Source: Micromonospora tulbaghiae (GTDB taxonomy: Bacteria > Actinomycetota > Actinomycetes > Mycobacteriales > Micromonosporaceae). Taken from it: a DNA stretch of 64,000 nucleotides. The position numbers and the translations under genes were made by a program. Below are positions 35,281 to 44,660 of the stretch, piece after piece. The notes below the pieces were generated by a model. It ran no database searches. It saw only the letters and a program-made list of their open reading frames with translations, and was not told the DNA's origin. Position 1 is the first letter of the stretch. Every line of letters begins with the position of its first letter. The stretch spans positions 372,001 to 436,000 of the forward strand of contig NZ_FMCQ01000001.1 in assembly GCF_900091605.1 (NCBI RefSeq), read 5' to 3'.

Positions 35281-36363
35281 TCACCGCAGATGAATCGTGC
35301 GCAGCCGGCCGACCTCGGCCATCCGCCGCTCGGCGAGCCGGTCCGCAGCGACCGCCGGGGGGACGCCCTCGTCGTCGGCGAGCTGGAGGATCTGCCGGGT
35401 GGTGTCGAAGATCCGGGTCGCGCGCAGCTTGGCGCGGTCGAAGTTGAAGCCCTCGATCTCGTCGGCGACCTGGATCACGCCACCGGCGTTGACCACGTAG
35501 TCCGGCGTGTAGAGGATGCCCCGGTCGGCGAGCACCTTCTCGATGCCCGGGTGGGCGAGCTGGTTGTTCGCCGCTCCGGTGACCACCTTCGCCCGCAGCA
35601 CCGGCACGCTGTCGTCGTTCAGCGCGCCGCCGAGCGCGCACGGGGCGTACACGTCGATGTCGGAGGCCACCAGCGCCTCGGTGTCGTCGACCAGGGTGAC
35701 CTGCGGGTGGGTGGTTCGCGCCCACTCCCGGGCGCGCGGGTTGACGTCGGTCGCCACGACCTCGGCGCCGTCGTCGAGCAGGTGGGCGGTCAGGTACTTG
35801 CCGACCTTGCCCAGCCCGGCCACGCCGACCCGGCGGCCGGCCAGCGTCGGGCTGCCCCAGACGTGCTCGGCCGCGGCCCGCATGCCCTGGAACACACCCC
35901 AGGCGGTGAGGATCGAGGAGTCGCCCGCGCCGCCGTGCTCCACGCTGCGGCCGGTCACGTAGCGGGTCTCACGGGCGATCACGTCCATGTCCGCCACGTA
36001 GGTGCCCACGTCGCAGGCGGTGTAGTAGCGGCCGTTGAGCGACTCGACGAAGCGGCCGTACGCGCGCAGCAGCGCCTCGCTCTTGAGCTGCTCGGGGTCA
36101 CCCCAGATGACCGCCTTGCCGCCACCGAGGTCGAGGTTCGCCAGGGCGTTCTTGTAGGCCATGCCGCGCGAGAGGTCGAGCACGTCGGCGACGGCCTCGG
36201 CCTCGCTGGCGTACGGGTAGAACCGGGTTCCGCCGAGCGCAGGACCCAGCGCGGTGGAGTAGATCCCGATGATCGCCTTCAGGCCGGACTGCTTGTCCTG
36301 GCAGAACACGACCTGCTCATGCCCTGTGGAGACGGGGTCGTCGGTACTGGCGAATACGCCCAT
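35281..36363 (-). CDS. vdh: Valine dehydrogenase (Glu/Leu/Phe/Val dehydrogenase family)
   Basis: A 360-residue NAD-dependent amino-acid dehydrogenase that oxidatively deaminates branched-chain amino acids. The start [20 protein letters not shown] is characteristic of actinomycete valine/leucine dehydrogenases. The substrate Lys is in [16 protein letters not shown]; the Rossmann motif [17 protein letters not shown] near 180 and [11 protein letters not shown] near 297 follow. ATG 36363 is the family start. Vdh feeds branched-chain precursors to fatty acids and polyketides in Streptomyces. It is divergent from the unknown gene at 36538. Confidence 0.93.
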   Translation of the reverse strand: MGVFASTDDPVSTGHEQVVFCQDKQSGLKAIIGIYSTALGPALGGTRFYPYASEAEAVADVLDLSRGMAYKNALANLDLGGGKAVIWGDPEQLKSEALLRAYGRFVESLNGRYYTACDVGTYVADMDVIARETRYVTGRSVEHGGAGDSSILTAWGVFQGMRAAAEHVWGSPTLAGRRVGVAGLGKVGKYLTAHLLDDGAEVVATDVNPRAREWARTTHPQVTLVDDTEALVASDIDVYAPCALGGALNDDSVPVLRAKVVTGAANNQLAHPGIEKVLADRGILYTPDYVVNAGGVIQVADEIEGFNFDRAKLRATRIFDTTRQILQLADDEGVPPAVAADRLAERRMAEVGRLRTIHLR

Positions 36364-36537
36364 GGCTGACTCCTGTGTCGGTGTGCGTCCTTGTGGGGCG
36401 CGGAACCTGGTGGCACGCCGGCGGGATGCTGCCGGTGTCGTTGAGCCTAATATCGGCCCGAACCGTACTGTCGCGCATGTCACGCCACGGGCCCGAGGGC
36501 GGCGACGGGCGGTCCCGTCTCGTGGGAGGATCGCGCC

Positions 36538-37377
36538 GTGCCGTCGCTCTTCGCTTCATACCTGCGCGTGTACGAGCCGCTCACCGCCTTCGACCGGGAT
36601 CGGCAGTCGTACTGGCGCCGGTACATCAGCGAGGGGCGCGCCGTCGCTCCGCTGGAGGGGCCGGTACGACAGCGGACCGCGGTGATCGAGGCACTCGGCG
36701 CCGGCTGGACCCGGCTGCCCGACCTGCCCGACGAGGCGTACGTCCTGGAGTCCGACGACGCGCTGCTGGTCTGTCCCTGGAACCTCCGTATCCGGGTCGC
36801 CGAGGCGGCGCTGAGCGCCCGTGACGGCGTGCCCCCGGTGCTGGCCGACGCGTTCGTGCCGCCGGTGCTCGCCGGGCAGGCGAAGGCCGTGGTGGAGGAC
36901 TGGCGCAGCGGTGCCCGGGTGCTGGAGCACGGGGTGCCCCGGGTGCACGAGCAGATCGCCACCTGGGGCGTGCCGCTGCGCTGGTTCGTGCTGTTCGAGG
37001 CCGGCGAGCGGCACCTGGTGACCGAGCCGGAGCGGCGGGCGCTGCGCTACCGCACCGAGATCTCCAAGGCGCGCCGCCGGGCGTCCCGGGCGCTGTCGGT
37101 GCTGCGCAAGTCGATCGGCGAGGCGCCGATCACCGAGGCGGTCGAGGAGGCGGCCCGGTGGCTGGAGGAGTTCCACCCGCGTTCGGTGGTCGAGCTGGAC
37201 TACGGCGGCCTGGTGCAACTGCTGCCGGACGAGACGCTCGAAGCCGACGACTCGACCGACCTGGTGGCCACCGGACTGTCCGGACTGGGCCGGGGTGAGG
37301 CCGAGGAGGCGTCCGCCGCGTACGACAAGCTGGTCGCCCGCTGGCGCGCGGTGCAGCTGCTGGAGCGCTGCAACTGA
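36538..37377 (+). CDS. Conserved actinobacterial protein of unknown function
   Basis: A 279-residue soluble protein that starts at GTG 36538 after TGGGAGG. It opens [30 protein letters not shown] and has no signal, span or known motif. The middle is Leu/Val-rich with [10 protein letters not shown]; the C-terminal third is helical and acidic ([16 protein letters not shown]). It is seen next to bldC in related genomes as far as recalled. No function can be given. Confidence 0.8.
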   Translation: MPSLFASYLRVYEPLTAFDRDRQSYWRRYISEGRAVAPLEGPVRQRTAVIEALGAGWTRLPDLPDEAYVLESDDALLVCPWNLRIRVAEAALSARDGVPPVLADAFVPPVLAGQAKAVVEDWRSGARVLEHGVPRVHEQIATWGVPLRWFVLFEAGERHLVTEPERRALRYRTEISKARRRASRALSVLRKSIGEAPITEAVEEAARWLEEFHPRSVVELDYGGLVQLLPDETLEADDSTDLVATGLSGLGRGEAEEASAAYDKLVARWRAVQLLERCN

Positions 37378-37406
37378 CGCCCGGTTTGCCCCGCTAAGTG
37401 GTCTTG

Positions 37407-37420
37407 GACACGAGAGTGTC
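37407..37420. promoter_or_regulatory. Short palindrome upstream of bldC
   Basis: GACAC-GAGA-GTGTC, a perfect five-base arm palindrome 214 bases upstream of bldC in an AT-richer leader. A candidate regulator site only. Confidence 0.35.
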
Positions 37421-37633
37421 TCGTAGCTGATGCGTCACGAACCGTGATCATGAGTCCGAATAAGGTACTTTCTGCGGCATAAAAGTCGTAAAAATCGGGC
37501 ATGGTTCATCCGTCCGTCTAGCGACCTTCAGCCGTTCGGCCCATGTCGGACATCGGGGACTAGCCGGACCATGGGAGACGCGTCGGCCGGCGGGACCCCG
37601 GCCGATGTCTATACATGTGGAGGAGTGACCCCG

Positions 37634-37843
37634 ATGGCATCGCGAACGCACGAACCTGAGCCGCTACTCACACCGGCCGAGGTGGCGTCGATGTTCCGTG
37701 TCGACCCGAAGACGGTGACCCGGTGGGCGAAGGCTGGCAAGCTCAGTGCCATCCGGACCCTGGGCGGCCACCGCCGCTACCGCGAGTCGGAGGTTCGGGC
37801 CCTGCTGCAGGGGCAGATCCCTCAGCAGCGCCAGGGAGACTGA
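37634..37843 (+). CDS. bldC: Developmental regulator BldC (MerR-like DNA-binding protein)
   Basis: A 69-residue protein consisting only of a MerR-type winged-helix: LLTPAEVASMFRVDPKTVTR, WAKAGKLSAIRTLGGHRRYR, then EVRALLQGQIPQQR. BldC of Streptomyces lacks an effector domain and binds as head-to-tail multimers on direct repeats, controlling the onset of development. ATG 37634 follows GGAGGAG; upstream in-frame starts add residues not found in the family. It is preceded by 256 bases without a gene, suggesting a complex promoter. Confidence 0.95.
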   Translation: MASRTHEPEPLLTPAEVASMFRVDPKTVTRWAKAGKLSAIRTLGGHRRYRESEVRALLQGQIPQQRQGD

Positions 37844-37898
37844 CGAACCGGCGTTCTCCGGCGTTCCGATCAGGGGCGGTGCCGTCGCGGCGCCGCCC

Positions 37899-38297
37899 TT
37901 AATCGCGTCCGGGGGTCGGTCCGTCCAGCACGATCCGCAGACCCACGGTGCCGCCCTCACCCCGGCGCAGCCGGCTGCCCAGCAGGCTCAGCCGCCCGAT
38001 CAGCCGGTACTTCTGCTTGAGCAGCCCCCGGACCCGGTTCGTGCTCTCCGGGTCGGCGATCGTCGCGTGGCCCGGCACCGCCTCGCCGTGCGGCCGGCCG
38101 CGCACGTCGCACGGCGCCACAGTGACCCGGCCGTCGCGCCGGATGCGCTTCACCTTGCCGGAGTCGGCCACCGTCCACACCGCCAGCCCGTCGCCGTCGC
38201 GTACCGCCCACACCGGAGTCGGCACCTCCCGGCCGTCCTTGCGGAACGTGGTGAGCAGGACGTACTTCTCCGCAGCCAGGCGGTCCAGGTCGGTCAC
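37899..38297 (-). CDS. PPOX-class F420-dependent oxidoreductase-like protein
   Basis: A 132-residue split-barrel flavin/F420-binding protein. It has the core VTDLDRLAAEKYVLLTTF, then PTPVWAVRDGDGLAVWTV and RRDGRVTVAPCDVRGRP, typical of small actinobacterial F420H2 enzymes. The substrate is unknown. GTG 38297 is the start; it is divergent from the methyltransferase and separated by 55 bases. Confidence 0.85.
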   Translation of the reverse strand: MTDLDRLAAEKYVLLTTFRKDGREVPTPVWAVRDGDGLAVWTVADSGKVKRIRRDGRVTVAPCDVRGRPHGEAVPGHATIADPESTNRVRGLLKQKYRLIGRLSLLGSRLRRGEGGTVGLRIVLDGPTPGRD

Positions 38298-38352
38298 GCC
38301 GCCAAGGATACGGCGGCGACGGCGCCGCCGACCCCCGGATAGCGTTGCGGAC

Positions 38353-39129
38353 ATGACCGGGGAACCCGAGATCGGCGACGTGTTCGGCGAGATGATCCGC
38401 GACGCGTACGCGGTCGCCACCGGGATCGGACCGCGCCCGATGGCCGGCGGTCGCCTGCCCCGCCCGGTCATCGAGATCATCGAGCGCGACGACGGGCTGG
38501 TGAACGGCGCGCCCGCGGGGCACTACCTGGACCCGCCGCAGCGGTGGCAGCCGCACGACCACCGGGCCGTGGACCGGGTACGCGGGCACGTGCTCGACGT
38601 CGGCGTCGGCGCCGGCCGGATCGCGCTGCACCTCCAGGACCGCGGCGTGCCGGTAACCGGGCTGGACACCTCGCTCGGCGCGCTGCGGGTCAGCCGCCAC
38701 CGGGGCGTACGCGACCTGGTGCACGGCACCGTCGACGAGCACGCCGCCGACGGCCGCCGGTACGACACGTTCCTGCTGCTCGGCAACAACCTGGGACTGT
38801 TCGAGGGGCGGGAACGCGCCCCGGCGATGCTCGCCGCGCTCGCCGCGCTCGCCCGCCCCGGCGCCCAGGTGATCGCCCACGGCACCGACCCGTACGGCAC
38901 CACCGACCCGGTGCACACCGCCTACCACGAGCGCAACCGCCGGCGGGGCCGGATCGGCGGGCAACTGCGGCTGCGGCTGCGCTACCGGCTGCTCGGCACC
39001 GAGTGGTTCGACTACCTGGTCTGCTCGCCCGAAGAGTTCGCCGAGCTGATTCACGGCTCACAGTGGCGACTGACCGACGTGGACGACACCGACCACCCCT
39101 ACTACCTCGCCACGCTGACCCTGCGGTGA
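38353..39129 (+). CDS. Class I SAM-dependent methyltransferase
   Basis: A 258-residue methyltransferase. SAM motif I is LDVGVGAGRIALHLQDRG near residue 80, and motif II-like LDTSLGALRVSRHRG follows. FLLLGNNLGLF and LARPGAQVIAHGTDPYG are the later core strands. The N-terminal 70 residues (EIGDVFGEMIRDAYAVA) are a lid of unknown role. The substrate is unknown. ATG 38353 is chosen; the sequence before it is the divergent promoter. Confidence 0.88.
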   Translation: MTGEPEIGDVFGEMIRDAYAVATGIGPRPMAGGRLPRPVIEIIERDDGLVNGAPAGHYLDPPQRWQPHDHRAVDRVRGHVLDVGVGAGRIALHLQDRGVPVTGLDTSLGALRVSRHRGVRDLVHGTVDEHAADGRRYDTFLLLGNNLGLFEGRERAPAMLAALAALARPGAQVIAHGTDPYGTTDPVHTAYHERNRRRGRIGGQLRLRLRYRLLGTEWFDYLVCSPEEFAELIHGSQWRLTDVDDTDHPYYLATLTLR

Positions 39130-39169
39130 GCGGGGGAGCCGCCGGGATCCGGCGGCTCCCCCGCGCCAC

Positions 39170-39457
39170 TCAGACCTGGACGGTGGGGGTGGTCTGCTCC
39201 GGGGGCAGCCCGCCGTCGCCGTCGACCACCTCGTCCGGCGTGCCGTCCTCGTCGATGTCCACCATGGTGATGTCCACCTTGCCGTCACCGTCGGTGTCGA
39301 ACTGGAACAGGTCGGCCTTGCCGTCGCCGTCGGTGTCCACCACCCAGACGTCGGTCTTGCCGTCGTTGTTGGTGTCCGCACGGAGCAGGTCCACCCGCTC
39401 GTCGCCGCGGGTCTCGACCGTCTCGGTGCTCTCCGCGCTCTCCGGTGCCTGGCTCAT
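39170..39457 (-). CDS. Small acidic protein with calcium-type D-x-D-x-D-G repeats
   Basis: A 95-residue cytosolic protein with no signal. Four tandem units of the form DTDGDGKADLF, DTDGDGKVDIT, DIDEDGTPDEV follow an acidic N-terminus. This is the thrombospondin-type-3/EF-hand-like calcium-loop pattern, usually found in exported proteins. ATG 39457 is the start, with a Gln/Ala/Glu-rich beginning. It converges on the methyltransferase. Function unknown; calcium buffering or sensing is possible. Confidence 0.78.
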   Translation of the reverse strand: MSQAPESAESTETVETRGDERVDLLRADTNNDGKTDVWVVDTDGDGKADLFQFDTDGDGKVDITMVDIDEDGTPDEVVDGDGGLPPEQTTPTVQV

Positions 39458-39620
39458 CTCGTTCCTTCCTTCGGCGTTGACGGCCGTCCTTACCCCGTCC
39501 GCTCCGCCCCCACGCATCCCCGGCGGCCCGGCCATGCATAGGGTCGCATGCAGGAACGAGCGAGCGGACGGGCCCGGCGGCGGAGACCCCGCGCGCCCCC
39601 GCCGCGGCGAGGGGACATCG

Positions 39621-40478
39621 ATGAGTGGTCGTTTTGTGGTCGTCGGGGCCGGCACCATGGGCCTCGGCATCGCGTACGTGGCGGCCGGCGCCGGGTACGC
39701 GGTCGAACTGGTCGAGGTCGACCCCGCCCGGGGCGCCGAGGCCGTCCGCCGGCTCGGCGAGCTGTGGGACCGCGGCGTGCAGCGCGGCAAGCTGACCGAG
39801 GAGGCCGCCACCGCCAACCGGGCCCGCGTCACGCTGCGGGCCGGTCTCGTCGAGGTGGCCGAGGGCGCCGACGTGATCGTGGAGGCGGTGCCCGAGCGGC
39901 TCGACCTCAAGCGCGGTGTGCTGCGCGAGGCGGAGAGCCGCCGGCCGGTGCTGCTGGGCAGCAACACGTCCAGCATCCCGATCGCCGAACTGGCCGCCGG
40001 GCTGGACCGTCCCGCCGACTTCGTCGGGTTGCACTTCTTCAATCCGGTGTGGGCGATGGCGCTGCTCGAGGTCGTGGTCGGCCCGGCCACCGCGCCGCAG
40101 ACCACCGAGGCGGCCGTCGCGCTCGCCGCCCGGCTGGGCAAGGACCCCGTCGTCGTACGCGACATGCCCGGCTTCGCCACCTCCCGGCTCGGCGTCACGC
40201 TCGGCCTGGAGGCGATCCGGATGGTGGCCGACCAGGTCGCGAGCCCGGCCGACATCGACAAGGCGATGGTGCTCGGCTACCGCCACCCGATCGGCCCGCT
40301 GGAGCTGACCGACCTGGTCGGGCTGGACGTGCGGCTCGACATCGCGCGCACGCTCCAGGCCGCGTACGGGGACCGTTTCGCGCCGCCGCCGCTGCTCGTC
40401 GAGATGGTGGCCGCCGGGAAGCTGGGCAAGAAGTCGGGGCAGGGCTTCTACACGTGGAAGGACGGCCGGAAGAAATGA
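39621..40478 (+). CDS. 3-hydroxyacyl-CoA dehydrogenase
   Basis: A 285-residue NAD-dependent enzyme that oxidises 3-hydroxyacyl-CoA to 3-ketoacyl-CoA. The Rossmann motif VVVGAGTMGLGIAYVAAGAG lies at the N-terminus, the catalytic His in LHFFNPVWAMALLEVV near 135, and the C-terminal domain has YRHPIGPLELTDLVGLDV and GKKSGQGFYTW. ATG 39621 is the start. It overlaps the enoyl-CoA hydratase start by four bases (ATGA), so the two act in sequence in beta-oxidation or phenylacetate-type degradation. Confidence 0.95.
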   Translation: MSGRFVVVGAGTMGLGIAYVAAGAGYAVELVEVDPARGAEAVRRLGELWDRGVQRGKLTEEAATANRARVTLRAGLVEVAEGADVIVEAVPERLDLKRGVLREAESRRPVLLGSNTSSIPIAELAAGLDRPADFVGLHFFNPVWAMALLEVVVGPATAPQTTEAAVALAARLGKDPVVVRDMPGFATSRLGVTLGLEAIRMVADQVASPADIDKAMVLGYRHPIGPLELTDLVGLDVRLDIARTLQAAYGDRFAPPPLLVEMVAAGKLGKKSGQGFYTWKDGRKK

Positions 40479-41218
40479 GTGGGCTGCGGATCGAGGAGAC
40501 GCCCGACCGGCTCGTGGTCACGCTGGACCGGCCGGAGAAGCGCAACGCCATCGACGCCGACCTGGTGGACGAGCTGCACGCGGTCTGCGCCGACCTGGAG
40601 GCGCGTCCCCGGCTGCTGCTGCTCACCGGCGGGACGGCGGGCATCTTCGCCGGGGGCGCCGACATCGCCCAGCTCCGCGAGCGTGGCCGGCTGGACGCGC
40701 TGGCCGCCATCAACCAGGGCGTCTTCGCCCGAATCCGGGCGCTGCCGATGCCCACTGTCGCCGCCGTCGACGGGCCGGCGCTGGGTGGCGGCGCCGAGCT
40801 GGCGTACGCCTGCGATCTTCGGGTGTGCACCGACCGCGCGGTGTTCGGCCAGCCCGAGGTGCGGCTGGGCATCCTGGCCGGCGCCGGCGCGACCTACCGG
40901 CTGCCGGCGCTGATCGGTGAGGCCCGGGCCAAGGAACTGCTGTTCACCGGCCGGCGGGTGGACGCCGAGGAGGCGCTGCGGATCGGGCTGGTGAACCGGG
41001 TGGTGGCCGATCCGGCCGAACTGCTGCCCACCGCGCACGGCCTGCTCGACGAGATGGCCAAGGGGTCCGCGCTGGCGCTGCGGCTGACCAAGATGGCGGT
41101 GGACGCCCCGGCGGCCGCGCACCCGCAGCTCGACCTGCTCAGCCAGGCGGTGCTCTTCGAGGACGAGGAGAAGCACCGGCGGATGACCGAGTTCCTGGAC
41201 CGGCGCCGGGCGCGCTGA
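40475..41218 (+). CDS. Enoyl-CoA hydratase/isomerase
   Basis: A 247-residue crotonase. The oxyanion-hole segment GIFAGGADIAQL and the helix ALGGGAELAYACDLRV are in place, and the Glu at FGQPEVRLGIL corresponds to a catalytic position. It follows the 3-hydroxyacyl-CoA dehydrogenase with a four-base overlap. A strong hairpin ends the operon 19 bases later. Confidence 0.93.
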   Translation: MSGLRIEETPDRLVVTLDRPEKRNAIDADLVDELHAVCADLEARPRLLLLTGGTAGIFAGGADIAQLRERGRLDALAAINQGVFARIRALPMPTVAAVDGPALGGGAELAYACDLRVCTDRAVFGQPEVRLGILAGAGATYRLPALIGEARAKELLFTGRRVDAEEALRIGLVNRVVADPAELLPTAHGLLDEMAKGSALALRLTKMAVDAPAAAHPQLDLLSQAVLFEDEEKHRRMTEFLDRRRAR

Positions 41219-41236
41219 GCCCGCGAGAGACGACGA

Positions 41237-41266
41237 GGGCCGCACCGGTGTCTTCCGGTGCGGCCC
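41237..41266. terminator. Bidirectional hairpin terminator
   Basis: Perfect twelve-base arms GGGCCGCACCGG (41237-41248) and CCGGTGCGGCCC (41255-41266) with a six-base loop, then TT, between convergent genes. Confidence 0.75.
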
Positions 41267-41282
41267 TTCGCGTCGGTGCGGC

Positions 41283-42620
41283 TCAGCGCTTGATGTCGAC
41301 TCCCGCGTCGTCGAGCGCGGTGATCGCCGGCGCGGACTCGGCGAAGCCGATGAGCAGCAGCGCCTCCGGTCCGAACGCCTTGATCTCCTTGGCGGTGCCG
41401 GTGAAGTCGACAGGCGTCTTCGGGTCGGCCGGCGGCTCGTAGGTCAGCAGCTTGATCCGGTCCGCGCCGATACCGGCCTTCTCCAACTCCGAGCGGACGT
41501 TCTCCTGGAGGCCCTCGCCATAGGAGTCCTTACGGGCCAGGATCGCGATCTTGCGCGGCCCGTCCCGGAGCATCACGTCGGCCAGCGCGCGACCCTGGAG
41601 GCTGTCCGGCGGGGCGGTACGGAAGTAGAGGCCCTTGTCCTCCACAGCGCTCAGCCCCGCGTCGGTGTTCGACGGGGAGAACAGGATCCGCCCGGCGGCC
41701 ACCACGTCCGGCAGCACGGCCCGCGAGATGCCGGAGCCGCCCGCGCCGATGATGACCTGGACGCCCTTGGTGACGTGCGAGGCGACGGTGGCCTTGGCGA
41801 CCTCCGGATTGGTGCCGTCGTCGCCCTCGATCCACTTCACCGGCTCGCCGAGCACCCCACCGGCGGCGTTGACCTCCCGGAGCGCCAGCGCGGCGCCGGC
41901 GGCCAGCGGCGGGTACGCCAGCGCCAGGTCACCGGTCTTCGGCAGCAGGCCGCCGAGGACCAGCGGGGCGTCCTTCGCCTTCCCGTCCCGGAGCTTGCGA
42001 CCACGCGGCGGCGTCTTGGTGCTCGCCCCGGACTCCTCACCGGCGCCGACGAACTCGGTCTTGCTGTCGTCGATCTTCTGGTTGTCGAAGTGCATGGTGC
42101 CGTAGCTCGCGGTCGCCGGCTCGCCGTTGTCGGTGAACCCGGCACGGGTGAGCGACACACCCCGGTACTCGATGTCCCGGCCCGCGCGGGCGAGCTGGAG
42201 GCAGGCCGCCACCTCGTCGCAGCGCTCGCCGCCGGTGGTCACCCCGACGATCTGCTCGGCGATCTCGGCCGGCGCCGTGGAACCGGCGAGCTGGGCGGCC
42301 AGCGCGCTGATCACGACGGCGTCGTACGACTCGGCGGAGTAGAGGAAGTCACCCAGCTTCGGGTCTACGGCGAGTAGTCGTTCCTTGAAGCTCTCGGCCA
42401 GCGGAGTGAGGGGCGTGGTGCCCTTCATCCCGTTCACCAGGTCCGCCCGGTCCTTGAGTTCCGTGGCGTACGAATTGAGCATGTTGCCGTCGGTGCCGTA
42501 GAGGCGTACCTGGGTGGCAGGCGTTTCCTCCGGCTCGTCGCTCCCGCAGGCGCTCGTGGCGAGCAGGAGCGCCGCGCAGGCCATGGACAGGGCCGCGCGC
42601 GACGTGCGTGTTCTCAGCAT
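41283..42620 (-). CDS. Solute-binding lipoprotein of the branched-chain amino-acid family, circularly permuted
   Basis: A 445-residue lipoprotein: signal peptide with lipid-attachment Cys25 (ATSAC). The domain order is unusual. Residues 38-190 (RLYGTDGNMLNSYATEL, then FLYSAESYDAVVISALAAQL) correspond to the C-terminal half of Leu/Ile/Val-type binding proteins. A Thr/Lys-rich linker (about 190-218) leads to residues 219-445 (LGGLLPKTGDLALAYPPLA, REVNAAGGVLGEPV, FRTAPPDSLQGRALADV), the N-terminal half. The last residues ALDDAGVDIKR join onto RLYGTDG of the N-terminus. This is a natural circular permutation of the Peripla_BP fold. No permease or ATPase gene is adjacent. Confidence 0.85.
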   Translation of the reverse strand: MLRTRTSRAALSMACAALLLATSACGSDEPEETPATQVRLYGTDGNMLNSYATELKDRADLVNGMKGTTPLTPLAESFKERLLAVDPKLGDFLYSAESYDAVVISALAAQLAGSTAPAEIAEQIVGVTTGGERCDEVAACLQLARAGRDIEYRGVSLTRAGFTDNGEPATASYGTMHFDNQKIDDSKTEFVGAGEESGASTKTPPRGRKLRDGKAKDAPLVLGGLLPKTGDLALAYPPLAAGAALALREVNAAGGVLGEPVKWIEGDDGTNPEVAKATVASHVTKGVQVIIGAGGSGISRAVLPDVVAAGRILFSPSNTDAGLSAVEDKGLYFRTAPPDSLQGRALADVMLRDGPRKIAILARKDSYGEGLQENVRSELEKAGIGADRIKLLTYEPPADPKTPVDFTGTAKEIKAFGPEALLLIGFAESAPAITALDDAGVDIKR

Positions 42621-42786
42621 GGTCGTCCTTCCTCCGGCGAAGGTCCGCTGCGCACCTTAGCGTGCTCGCGCAGCATGCGGGACTGTGGAGTCGGCTCCGT
42701 CGGCACCCCGACTGCGGGTATCACTCTGCGTGGTCGACGGGCCGTTTCCTGGTCACCGCTTGACCTCCGGCGATACTGTTCCGCGA

Positions 42787-43176
42787 GTGAACGACGAAGC
42801 ACAGCAGACGCACGACGACGCGACCGCCGTGCTCCGTTCCGCCCTCGCCGGTGACGGCGCCGGCGTGGTGGGCACGTTCGACGCGGTGGTGGACCGCTCC
42901 GGCCTCGCCGGGGCGTACGGAGTGGCGTGGTGCCTCGCCGCCACCATGCTCGGCGACGACACCCCGGGCGGCGGCGCCGCCCTCGACTTCCCCGGCATCG
43001 ACCAGGCCGACTACGACACCCGCTGGGTGGCCCGCTTCGTCAGCGCCTGCGCCAACGACGACGCGGACACCGGCGAGGCGCTGTTCGGGGCGGCCGCGGC
43101 CGACGGGTTGCTGCCCGACTGTCTCCTCACGCTCGCCGGCTCGACCATCGCCACGCTGCGCAGCCGCTCGGACTGA
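42787..43176 (+). CDS. Small soluble protein of unknown function
   Basis: A 129-residue acidic protein starting at GTG 42787. It has no signal, membrane span or recognised motif. Helical stretches include DDATAVLRSALAGDGAGVVG and VARFVSACANDDADTGEALF, with GVAWCLAATMLG in the middle. It precedes the DUF2786 gene by 45 bases and is probably cotranscribed. Confidence 0.75.
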   Translation: MNDEAQQTHDDATAVLRSALAGDGAGVVGTFDAVVDRSGLAGAYGVAWCLAATMLGDDTPGGGAALDFPGIDQADYDTRWVARFVSACANDDADTGEALFGAAAADGLLPDCLLTLAGSTIATLRSRSD

Positions 43177-43221
43177 GCCCGGCGCGCGGCCCGGCACCCC
43201 GCCTGTGGTAGCTCTGGGTGC

Positions 43222-43926
43222 ATGTCCGAGGCGATGCTCAGCAAAGTGCGCAAGCTGCTCGCCCAAGCAGAGGACCCGGCCTGCACACCCGCCGAGTCGG
43301 CCGCCTTCATGGCCAAGGCCACCGAGCTGATCGCCCGCTACGGCGTCGACCGGGCGCTGCTCGCCGCCCGCGACCCGGCCGCCGACCCGGTCGGTGACCG
43401 GACCGTCGAGGTGGTCGCGCCGTACGCCCGGGACAAGGCCGGCCTGCTCGCGGCGGTCGCCGAACCGCTGCGCTGCCGATGCGTACGCCGCCGGCAGGGC
43501 AACGGCTTCGTCATGCACCTGTTCGGCTTCGCCAGCGACCTGGAACGGGTCGAGCTGCTGTTCACCTCGCTGCTGGTGCAGGCCGCGCACGGGCTGGCGG
43601 GTGCCGTCGTACCGGCCGGGGACCACCCGGCGGCGTTCCGGCGTACCTGGCTGGCCGGGTTCGCGTACGTCGTGGCGGAACGACTGCGCGCGGCCGAGAG
43701 CAAAGCGGTGGCGGAGGCGGGTGGGCCCTCGACGGCACTGGTGCTCGCCGACCGCTCCGATCGCGTCCAGCGCCGCGTCGCCGAGGCGTACCCCCGGTTG
43801 CGCACCGCCCCGCGACGGCGGCTGGCGGGCGGTGGCTTCGGTTCCGGCGCGGACGCCGGCCGCCGGGCCGACCTGGGCGGCACCGGCGTGGCCGGTGGCG
43901 GCGCGGCACCCGGTATCGCCGGCTGA
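43222..43926 (+). CDS. DUF2786 domain protein
   Basis: A 234-residue protein. The first 45 residues, MSEAMLSKVRKLLAQAEDPA then TPAESAAFMAKATELIARYG, match DUF2786. A middle region (VVAPYARDKAGLLAAVAEPL, HLFGFASDLERVELLFTSLL) belongs to the common partner domain. The C-terminal 40 residues are Gly/Ala/Arg-rich and low complexity. Family function is unknown; phage and plasmid forms exist. ATG 43222 is clear. Confidence 0.88.
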   Translation: MSEAMLSKVRKLLAQAEDPACTPAESAAFMAKATELIARYGVDRALLAARDPAADPVGDRTVEVVAPYARDKAGLLAAVAEPLRCRCVRRRQGNGFVMHLFGFASDLERVELLFTSLLVQAAHGLAGAVVPAGDHPAAFRRTWLAGFAYVVAERLRAAESKAVAEAGGPSTALVLADRSDRVQRRVAEAYPRLRTAPRRRLAGGGFGSGADAGRRADLGGTGVAGGGAAPGIAG

Positions 43927-43932
43927 CCGATC

Positions 43933-44445
43933 TCAGGCGGTGCGGGCGACCGTTGCGAGATAGCGGCAGAGCAGTTCGTGCCAGCCCGCGGTGAGCGCCT
44001 CGCGGTAGCCCTCGGCCGCGCTGCCGTGCCGGTCGAAGTAGCGGTGCTCGACGTCCACCCGGGTCCGCTCCGGACCGTCGGCGTGGAACAGGACCTCCAC
44101 CTCGCTGGCCCGCGCCGGATCCGGCACCGGCACCCGGTCCGGGCCGATCTGCCAGGTGAAGACCAGGCGCCGAGGCGGATCCCAGGTCAGCACGCGGCCC
44201 CAGTCGTTGCGGAAGCCGTACGGGCCGATCTCGTAGAGCATGCCGCCGGCCCGCGGCTCGATGCCGATCGCGGCGAGCGCATCCGGGCCGGACCAGGTGT
44301 ATTCACGCACCCACCAGTCGGCGAGCGCGCCGGTGAAGACGGCGTACGCCCGCTCGGCGGACGCCGGGACGAGCAGGCTGCTGCGGAGGGAGAAGCGGTC
44401 GGATTCCTGCCGGACCTCATCCGGATCGGCCATCTCCTGTCCCAT
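43933..44445 (-). CDS. SRPBCC (START/AHSA1-like) domain protein
   Basis: A 170-residue helix-grip protein of the AHSA1/SRPBCC family: SLLVPASAERAYAVFTGAL, the WW pair in DWWVREYTW, GGMLYEIG, and the terminal helix EGYREALTAGWHELLCRYL. ATG 44445 (MGQEMADPDE) is used; 44433 is a second option. The gene converges on DUF2786 with a six-base gap. Ligand unknown. Confidence 0.85.
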   Translation of the reverse strand: MGQEMADPDEVRQESDRFSLRSSLLVPASAERAYAVFTGALADWWVREYTWSGPDALAAIGIEPRAGGMLYEIGPYGFRNDWGRVLTWDPPRRLVFTWQIGPDRVPVPDPARASEVEVLFHADGPERTRVDVEHRYFDRHGSAAEGYREALTAGWHELLCRYLATVARTA

Positions 44446-44660
44446 AGGTCCGGACCATACCGGCTCATGTCTCGGTGTGCAGCTTCCGTACCGCCCGCTT
44501 CCGGACACCGGGAACTCCGGTTCCCGACAGCGGCATCCGGCGGGATCAGCGGTCGCGGGAGGTGCGGCCGGGACGGGTGTCGTCGATGGCCGGACGCGAC
44601 GGATGCCGTACCGGAAAGCGGGTAAGCGCCGCCGACCGGACCGATGGGAGAGCGGGGAGC

